The notes below the pieces were generated by a model. It saw only the letters and a list, made by a program, of their open reading frames with translations, ran no database searches and was not told where the DNA came from. Shown here piece after piece: positions 58,615 through 64,000 of a DNA stretch of 64,000 nucleotides. The stretch comes from Paracoccus haematequi (lineage in GTDB: Bacteria; Pseudomonadota; Alphaproteobacteria; Rhodobacterales; Rhodobacteraceae): assembly GCA_945881965.1 (NCBI GenBank), contig CAMCVS010000001.1, positions 291,402 to 355,401 of the forward strand, given 5' to 3'. Made by a program: the position numbers and the translations under genes. The stretch's first letter is position 1, and every line of letters starts with the position of its first letter.

Positions 58615-58937
58615 CGCGCGTGCATCCGTTCGATATAGGTGCGCAGTTCCTCGGCCTCGTGGCGGGCATCGCGCAGCCCGTCCATCGCGGCGGACAGTTC
58701 CGCCTCGGTCTGCGCCAGTTGGTTGGTCAGTTCCGCCTCACGCTGTTGCAGATAGGTGATGGCCTGATCGCGGGTTTCTTCGGCCTCGTGCAGTTCCTGC
58801 GCCATGCGTTCCAACTCGCCGATGTCCTGCCGCGACACGCGGGTGAACCGGTGTACCAGCCAGTTGGCGAACCACCCCATGGCAAAAGCCACGAACAGGA
58901 TGATCGCGGTCACAAGGATGAATTCCGATCTGCTCAA
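58611..58937 (-). CDS. Membrane-anchored coiled-coil protein
   Basis: A 108-residue protein with one N-terminal membrane helix (FILVTAIILFVAFAMGWFANWLV, about residues 6-28) followed by a charged helix with heptad-like spacing (DIGELERMAQELHEAEETRD to the end), predicted coiled coil. The topology suggests a cytoplasmic coiled coil. It overlaps the upstream OmpA-type gene by 4 bp, so they are co-translated and perhaps work together at the envelope. No named family recognised. Confidence 0.72.
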   Translation of the reverse strand: MSRSEFILVTAIILFVAFAMGWFANWLVHRFTRVSRQDIGELERMAQELHEAEETRDQAITYLQQREAELTNQLAQTEAELSAAMDGLRDARHEAEELRTYIERMHAR

Positions 58938-60862
58938 TCGCCCGATCCTTCCTGGGAGGTGGCACCGGCCGGCAGCGTCGTCGGGTCGGTTGCGTCATCT
59001 TCTGCGCCGCCTTCCAAGGCTTTTTGCAGCAAGGCGTCAATGGCCGGATTGGCGGCTTCGGGGCGGATCAGGCGAATTTCGATGCGCCGATTCGTTTCGC
59101 GCCCCGCCTCGGTGTCATTTCCGGCGACGGGCCGGCTTTCCCCGAACCCCACGGCGGTGAATTGCACCCCCGTCACGCGGCGTTCGCGCAGGGCGGTCAC
59201 CACCGCCGCCGCGCGTTCCTGCGACAGGGCGGCGTTCATTTCCTCGCGGCCCTGCGAATCGGTGTGGCCGCTGATTTCCATCGCGATATCGACGCATTTA
59301 TCCAGCGCCGCCGCGACGGCATCAAACACCGCACCGGATTGCGCATCGGGCGTGGCGGACCCCGGTTCAAAGGTGATCTTGCGGGTAGCGAGCACGGCTT
59401 GCGCGCCCGCTTCGCATTCATCCGCCGTGGGCAGGCCGAACACCGGGTCCAGCCGTTTGATGTAGGCGACCTGAATGTCCAGCCGCGTCCCCTCGCCCAG
59501 CTTGCCAACCAGCAGCCGCGCGATATCGGCAGAGGCGTTGGTGTTGCCGGTTTCACCCCGCACGGCGATGGAGTCGGGCGTGACCGTGACGCTGCCATGG
59601 GTGACATGGGTCAATGCCTCCAGCCCCGCCAGCACCCGCAGCGGCCAGCCGGGCGGCAATGTCGTGTCCACCCGCGCCGCCATCGTCACCACATCGGACC
59701 CGAATCGCGCGCGCGCCAGGCTTTCGGTTGCGGTGCGAGACAGGTCGTCGGACACCCGCCCGCGCAATTGCACCGCGCCTTCGGGTGACAGGGTGGCGGT
59801 GAAATCCACCGGGCCGCTGGTCTGATCCGGTGCCTTGGGCAGTTCCGCCGTCAGCGCGAACACATCGGGCAGTGCATTCTCCAATTCGCCGACCACGCGG
59901 TCGAACAGCGCGGCATCCGTGCCTTCAGCAGCCACCAGTGCGATGTCGGCATCGGCAAAGGTTACCGCGCCGCTTCCAAGCTGCGCCAGCGCGGCAATCG
60001 CCAGTTCGACCGCCGCCGCCCAGTTTGGCGAGGGCACACCCAGTCCCAGCGTGCAGCTTGCCTTGTCGGCCAGACCGGCGGCGGTGGCGGCGGCGATGAT
60101 GCGGTCATGCGCGGCTTCGGTATCGGCGGAACAGGCGTCGAACCGCGCCCCGTCTGCATCGCGCACAAACCGCAGCGTGAAAGGCGTGATCACCGGGCGC
60201 GGGGCCGAGATTTGCATCGCCAGCCGCATCCCTTGCGGCGCGCGGCGCGCGATCTCTGTCTCGATCCGGCGTTTGTCGTCGGTGCTGTCGGCGATGCCGG
60301 TGACAGCCAGATTGCCGGGTTGCAGCGAAATCTTGGACCGGGGCAGCGCCGCCAGCGCGGCAAGCGCGTGATCCACGGTGCGCGCCCAATCGGCGGGCAC
60401 CGGGTAATCGGCGCTTTCCAGCAGGTCGGACACCTTGCCGGGGCCTGCCATCGCCTCCAGCCGCGCGATCAGTTCGGCACGGTCTGTGTCCGCAGGCACC
60501 AGCCCGATCAGCGATATCCCGCTGTCGTTGCGCAAAATCTCGATGGAAAAGCGCGGCGCGGTCAGGCGAACGCTGTCCTTGACCGCCATCTGGTCGATGA
60601 CGCGGGCGGCATCCACGATGGACCCGGCGGTGGAAATCGCCTTGAACCGCAGCGCCTCGGTGGGTGCGGCCCCGGACAGGAACACCTGCAAGCCGTTAGC
60701 ATGCACCTCGGCCCAAGGCAATTCGGCCAGATCAAGCGCGTTGCGCACGGACCGTTCCGATGTCGCCTCGATCCCCGTCACCGCGAAACCGGCGGCGACA
60801 TAGCTGAGCCCCGCCGCAGAGGCAAAGGTGGCCGCGATGATGGCGAGTGAGGACAGTCGCAT
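58934..60862 (-). CDS. OmpA-family protein with repeated BON-like domains
   Basis: A 642-residue envelope protein. It begins with a hydrophobic segment (SLAIIAATFASAAGLSYVAAGFAV) lacking a clear cleavage motif, so a membrane anchor is as likely as a signal peptide. Residues about 45-420 contain repeated domains resembling BON or OmpA-associated lipid-binding folds (GLQVFLSGAAPTEALRFKA, LAVTGIADSTDDKRRIETEI, VQLRGRVSDDLSRTATESLA). The OmpA peptidoglycan-binding domain lies at about 480-600: KITFEPGSA, the core MEISGHTDSQGREEMNAALS with the key Asp, and GFGESRPVAGN with NRRIEIRL. An acidic tail follows. The family is common in Rhodobacteraceae; its role in envelope maintenance is inferred. Confidence 0.85.
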   Translation of the reverse strand: MRLSSLAIIAATFASAAGLSYVAAGFAVTGIEATSERSVRNALDLAELPWAEVHANGLQVFLSGAAPTEALRFKAISTAGSIVDAARVIDQMAVKDSVRLTAPRFSIEILRNDSGISLIGLVPADTDRAELIARLEAMAGPGKVSDLLESADYPVPADWARTVDHALAALAALPRSKISLQPGNLAVTGIADSTDDKRRIETEIARRAPQGMRLAMQISAPRPVITPFTLRFVRDADGARFDACSADTEAAHDRIIAAATAAGLADKASCTLGLGVPSPNWAAAVELAIAALAQLGSGAVTFADADIALVAAEGTDAALFDRVVGELENALPDVFALTAELPKAPDQTSGPVDFTATLSPEGAVQLRGRVSDDLSRTATESLARARFGSDVVTMAARVDTTLPPGWPLRVLAGLEALTHVTHGSVTVTPDSIAVRGETGNTNASADIARLLVGKLGEGTRLDIQVAYIKRLDPVFGLPTADECEAGAQAVLATRKITFEPGSATPDAQSGAVFDAVAAALDKCVDIAMEISGHTDSQGREEMNAALSQERAAAVVTALRERRVTGVQFTAVGFGESRPVAGNDTEAGRETNRRIEIRLIRPEAANPAIDALLQKALEGGAEDDATDPTTLPAGATSQEGSGD

Positions 60863-60918
60863 GGGGTTCCGGGGCCTGTGGTCCTGACGTGTCTAGGCCC
60901 GCAGGCCCGTCCGCGCAA

Positions 60919-61890
60919 TCACAGCAGTGCCGCACCGGCGAAAAACAGCAAGGGGATCAGCCCGGCGTCGCGGTTGGACCGGAACAGCCGCAGGCAGGTG
61001 GCGGGGCTGTCGATGTCCAGTTGCCGCAATTGCCAGACCAGGTGCCACCCCATCGCCCAGGGCGCGCCGATGGCGATCAGGATGCCAAGCGGGTTGCCGT
61101 CGCGATCCAGCATCGCCGACAAGACCGCCAGTCCCATCAGCGACACGGTCGCCACCAGGAACCGACGCAGCCACATGGCCGTGTCATGACCGAACAGCCG
61201 CGCGGTGGATTTGACGCCGATCAGCGCGTCATCCTCGGTATCCTGATGGGCATAGATGGTGTCATAGAACAGCGTCCAGGCGATCCCCGCCAGATACAAC
61301 AGCGCCGATGCCGGGTGCAGAAACCCGGTATGCGCGACAAAGGCCAGCAGAGCGCCCCAGTTGAACGCGATCCCCAGAAACGCCTGCGGCCACCAGGTGA
61401 ACCGCTTGGCAAAAGGGTAAACCGCGACGGGCAGCAGCGCGAGGATGCCAAGGGCAATCGCCGACCCGTTGAACGTGATCAGGATGCCGAAGGCTGTCAG
61501 CGCCTGCGCCACCATCCAGACGGCGGCCTGCCGGGTCGTGACCTGCCCGGATGGCAAGGGCCGCGACCGGGTGCGCGCCACCTGCGCGTCGATATCGCGG
61601 TCGGTGATGTCGTTCCAGGTGCAGCCCGCCCCGCGCATCAGAAACGCACCTGCGGCACAGCCCACGGCGATCCACAGGTCATGCAGGGTCATCCGCCCGT
61701 CGGTCAGGATGCCCAGACCCAAGCCCCACCAGCAGGGCAACAGCAACAGCCACGTCCCGATGGGCCGGTCCGCGCGCGACAGCCGCAGATAGGGCCGCGT
61801 CCAGGCAGGGGCCAGCGTATCGACCCAGTTGCCACTGACCGCATCGGCAACTTGGCCCCCGGCCTCTGGTATCCCGTCATTCTGGGTCAT
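60919..61890 (-). CDS. ubiA: 4-hydroxybenzoate polyprenyltransferase UbiA
   Basis: Integral membrane enzyme that attaches the polyprenyl tail to 4-hydroxybenzoate in ubiquinone synthesis. The 323-residue product has the two Asp-rich motifs of the family: GCTWNDITDRDIDAQVARTR (about residues 88-107) and YDTIYAHQDTEDD (about 211-223), with roughly eight to nine hydrophobic helices. RPLPSG after motif 1 is typical. Its start is only 11 bp from the divergent rsmE start, so the promoters must lie within the opposite coding regions or operate elsewhere. The same window encodes 4-hydroxybenzoate breakdown (pobA), so the substrate is shared. Confidence 0.95.
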   Translation of the reverse strand: MTQNDGIPEAGGQVADAVSGNWVDTLAPAWTRPYLRLSRADRPIGTWLLLLPCWWGLGLGILTDGRMTLHDLWIAVGCAAGAFLMRGAGCTWNDITDRDIDAQVARTRSRPLPSGQVTTRQAAVWMVAQALTAFGILITFNGSAIALGILALLPVAVYPFAKRFTWWPQAFLGIAFNWGALLAFVAHTGFLHPASALLYLAGIAWTLFYDTIYAHQDTEDDALIGVKSTARLFGHDTAMWLRRFLVATVSLMGLAVLSAMLDRDGNPLGILIAIGAPWAMGWHLVWQLRQLDIDSPATCLRLFRSNRDAGLIPLLFFAGAALL

Positions 61891-61901
61891 AAACTCGCCT
61901 C

Positions 61902-62618
61902 ATGGCCATGGTTCGTGTGTATGTAGAGCATCCCCTGTCCGCAGGGCAAACCGTTCCTCTGACCGAGGCGCAGGCGCATTACCTGTTCGGGGTGATGCGG
62001 TTGGCGGTTGGGGACACGGTCGCGCTGTTCAACGGGCAGGACGGCGCATGGGATGCGGCGGTGGCGCAGGTGGGCAAGCGTGGCGGCGATCTGGTGGTCC
62101 AAGCACAGACGCAGGCGCAAGGCGCGCCGCCCGACCTGTGGCTGCTGTTCGCGCCGGTGAAAAAGGCCCGCACCGATTTCATCGTGGAAAAGGCGGTCGA
62201 GATGGGGGCGGCGCGGATTGCCCCGGTGATGACCGACTATACCAATGCCGAACGGGTGCGGGTGGACAAGATGGCCGCCCATGTCCGCGAGGCCGCCGAA
62301 CAATGCGGCGCGACATGGCTGCCTGCGGTGGCCGAACCCGCGCGGCTGGACCGCACCTTGGCCGGATGGGATGCGTCGCGGCGGCTGATGTGGTGCGACG
62401 AATCGCGCGCCGGGATGCCTGCCCGCGTGACGGGCGATCCGGGGCCATGGGCCATCCTGATCGGCCCCGAAGGCGGGTTTTCGCAGGCCGAGCGCGCGCG
62501 GCTGTCGGCCCTGCCCTTTGCGCATCCCGTCAGTCTTGGCCCCCGCATCCTGCGCGCTGACACGGCGGCGGTGGCGGCGATGACACTGTGGCAGACGGCC
62601 TTGGGGGACTGGCGATGA
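61902..62618 (+). CDS. rsmE: 16S rRNA m3U1498 methyltransferase
   Basis: SAM-dependent SPOUT methyltransferase that methylates U1498 of 16S rRNA. The 238-residue product has the N-terminal PUA-like part (EAQAHYLFGVMRLAVGDTVA), the FAPVKKARTDFIVEKAVEMG segment (about residues 87-106) and the knotted SAM site AILIGPEGGFSQAERARL (about 186-203) with LGPRILRADTAAVAAM (about 213-228). An ATG two codons later is equally good as a start. It overlaps the next gene by 4 bp (ATGA). Confidence 0.95.
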   Translation: MAMVRVYVEHPLSAGQTVPLTEAQAHYLFGVMRLAVGDTVALFNGQDGAWDAAVAQVGKRGGDLVVQAQTQAQGAPPDLWLLFAPVKKARTDFIVEKAVEMGAARIAPVMTDYTNAERVRVDKMAAHVREAAEQCGATWLPAVAEPARLDRTLAGWDASRRLMWCDESRAGMPARVTGDPGPWAILIGPEGGFSQAERARLSALPFAHPVSLGPRILRADTAAVAAMTLWQTALGDWR

Positions 62619-63463
62619 TCCGAAACGCGACCCCCGCCGACATCCCGGCGCTGACGGCGTTTCTGGGCGCACATATCGAGACGTCCATGTTTCTGATGGG
62701 CAATCTGGCGGCGCATGGCGTGGATGACCCGGCGCACCCGCATGGCACGCGGTTTTTTCTGCGCGACGATGCCACGGGAATCACCGCCGTGCTGGGCCAG
62801 ACGAATGGCGGCTATCTGCTGTGCCAGATGCCGGGGCTGACGCGCCAAGCGGCACAGGACTGGGCGGGCGTCGTGCAAGGGCGCATCATCGGCATGACCG
62901 GGCACGCCGATCAGGTCGCCGCTTTTCTGACCGCGCTGCCGCTGACCCCGGCGGATTTCCGGCTGAACCGGGTCGATCCGCAATATGCGCTGGACCTGAC
63001 CGCATTGCCAGAAACCCCGGTGACAACGCGCATGGCCACGCCCAATGACATCCCGCTGCTGACGGCGTGGTATGCCGCCTATATGGCGGAAACCGGCACC
63101 GCCCCGCCGGGGGATATCGACGTGGTGGCGCGCGACCGGGCCCTGCGCGCCGTCGGATCTCCCGACCTGCGCCTGTTGATCGACGGCGGGCCTGTCGCGA
63201 TGGCGGGCATCAATGCGGCAGCAGGCGATGCAGTGCAGGTTGGCGGCGTCTTTGTGCCGCCCGATTTGCGCGGCGCGGGCCGGGCCGGGCAGGTGGTGAC
63301 CGGCTTGCTGGCGGCGCGGCGCGAAACAGGCGCGCGCCGCGCGATCCTGTTCGCGGCGTCTGTTACGGCGGCGCGCGCCTATGTGCGCATCGGCTTTGCC
63401 CGCATCGGGGATTACCGCATCGCGCTGTTGACCGCGCCCGTCACCTTGGGGACCACGCCATGA
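62615..63463 (+). CDS. GNAT-family N-acetyltransferase
   Basis: A 282-residue protein with a divergent N-terminal half (MIRNATPADIPALTAFL, itself GNAT-like) and a clear C-terminal GNAT domain: VQVGGVFVPPDLRGAGRAGQ (about residues 207-226, acetyl-CoA loop R-G-x-G-x-A form) and ARAYVRIGFARIGDYRIALL (about 257-276). The two halves suggest a tandem GNAT arrangement in which only the second has a good CoA site. The ATG overlaps the rsmE stop; the next gene overlaps its own stop. Acceptor unknown. Confidence 0.83.
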   Translation: MIRNATPADIPALTAFLGAHIETSMFLMGNLAAHGVDDPAHPHGTRFFLRDDATGITAVLGQTNGGYLLCQMPGLTRQAAQDWAGVVQGRIIGMTGHADQVAAFLTALPLTPADFRLNRVDPQYALDLTALPETPVTTRMATPNDIPLLTAWYAAYMAETGTAPPGDIDVVARDRALRAVGSPDLRLLIDGGPVAMAGINAAAGDAVQVGGVFVPPDLRGAGRAGQVVTGLLAARRETGARRAILFAASVTAARAYVRIGFARIGDYRIALLTAPVTLGTTP

Positions 63464-63999
63464 GCTTTCTGCGCCCGGACGCCACCGCCCTTGTCGCCCG
63501 CTGGTGGGGTGCGGGGTTCAGCATCGCGGTGGCGCTGATCGGGGTTTACTGGGGTTTGACCGCCTTTGGCTTTGTCCGCTGGCTGGGCTGGGCGCTGGTC
63601 CCGCTGGGCTTGGTCGCCGCTATTGCAGCGGCACAAAAGGCGCGGTTCGGCGCGGGCGGCGGTGGGGCGGGCGTGGTCAGTGTGGACGAGGGCCGCATCA
63701 GCTATTTCGGGCCCACCGATGGCGGCGTGGTGGCGCTTGACGATATTACCCGCCTGTCGCTGGACCGCCGCGGCGTCCCGCACACATGGCGGATCGACCG
63801 GCCCGGACAGCCCGCGCTGACGATCCCCAATGATGCCGAAGGCGCGGGCGCGCTGTTTGACGCCTTTGTCACCCTACCGGGTCTGTCGATCGAAACCCTG
63901 CTGGTGGCGCGGCGTGGCGCGCCCAGCACCGCGCCCGGTCAAATCCATGTGATCTGGCAGCGCGCCCCCACCGCGATCCGGCCCCTTGCCTTGCATTGA
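63460..63999 (+). CDS. Hypothetical membrane protein
   Basis: A 179-residue protein starting at ATG 63460, overlapping the acetyltransferase stop by 4 bp and ending one base before the window edge. Two hydrophobic segments occupy about residues 17-37 and 41-60 (FSIAVALIGVYWGLTAFGF and LGWALVPLGLVAAIAAAQKA); the rest is a soluble beta-rich domain with VVSVDEGRISYFGPTDGGVV and DDITRLSLDRRG. This resembles a small two-helix membrane protein with a cytoplasmic PH-like domain, but I do not recognise the family. A longer upstream frame is in another reading frame and is not real. Confidence 0.7.
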   Translation: MSFLRPDATALVARWWGAGFSIAVALIGVYWGLTAFGFVRWLGWALVPLGLVAAIAAAQKARFGAGGGGAGVVSVDEGRISYFGPTDGGVVALDDITRLSLDRRGVPHTWRIDRPGQPALTIPNDAEGAGALFDAFVTLPGLSIETLLVARRGAPSTAPGQIHVIWQRAPTAIRPLALH

Positions 64000-64000
64000 C

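Noticed and set aside
63067-63999. Long frame of 310 codons ending at the window edge
   Set aside because: Its first part is a shifted frame of the acetyltransferase; the real gene is the part starting at ATG 63460, coupled to the acetyltransferase stop.

Overview
The window is GC-rich (about 64-66% by eye) chromosomal DNA of an alphaproteobacterium, almost certainly a Rhodobacteraceae/roseobacter relative. The evidence is the gene content and order: rpoZ-rsh-DUF2062-pdxJ; a def-def-def-fmt string; irr divergent from fabA; a class II nrdJ beside DUF1489; pobA-pcaDCHG; and moaD-moaE beside pgsA. I saw no rRNA, tRNA, CRISPR array or insertion sequence.

Layout. (1) 1-15 kb is housekeeping: vitamin B6, stringent response and folate genes (minus strand); a NYN RNase, ispH, a small membrane protein, rnhA and a TRIC channel (plus strand); two GlsB-like membrane peptides; fmt with three tandem peptide deformylase paralogues, one apparently inactive; a PatB-type C-S lyase; a lipoprotein; lepA. 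(2) 15.0-16.6 kb is a small accessory islet: an AT-rich DUF3800 gene and a ParE/RelE-Phd toxin-antitoxin pair with a perfect palindromic operator. (3) 16.7-21.6 kb holds fabB-fabI, DUF1489 and nrdJ. (4) 21.75-49.07 kb is the main accessory region: one 25-kb gene for an 8363-residue secreted or surface protein, preceded by two equal-length paralogous membrane-bound LytTR regulators. The gap between the regulators and the giant gene carries five copies of a 10-bp motif spaced exactly 20 bp apart, the strongest candidate for an undescribed control system here. (5) 49.2-50.4 kb holds fabA and irr. (6) 50.5-57 kb holds a quinone-reductase-like enzyme, a haloacid dehalogenase, a Ser/Thr dehydratase and the pobA-pcaDCHG operon for 4-hydroxybenzoate to beta-ketoadipate. 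(7) 57-64 kb holds pgsA, moaD-moaE, an SCP2 protein, a coiled-coil membrane protein with an OmpA-type protein, ubiA, rsmE, an acetyltransferase and a membrane protein.

How parts fit. fabA lies about 32 kb from fabB-fabI and on the other strand, although these genes are normally adjacent in this group. One inversion of about 16.6-49.2 kb would restore the usual irr / fabA-fabB-fabI order, and its right end coincides with the adhesin-regulator region. The giant protein is a mosaic: beta-rich repeats, a triple helical repeat, a short RTX block in mid-protein, haemagglutinin-like beta-repeat stretches interrupted by an aromatic-rich island of about 600 residues, and seven YD-like repeats at the C terminus. 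No type I secretion genes are in the window, so its exporter must be elsewhere.
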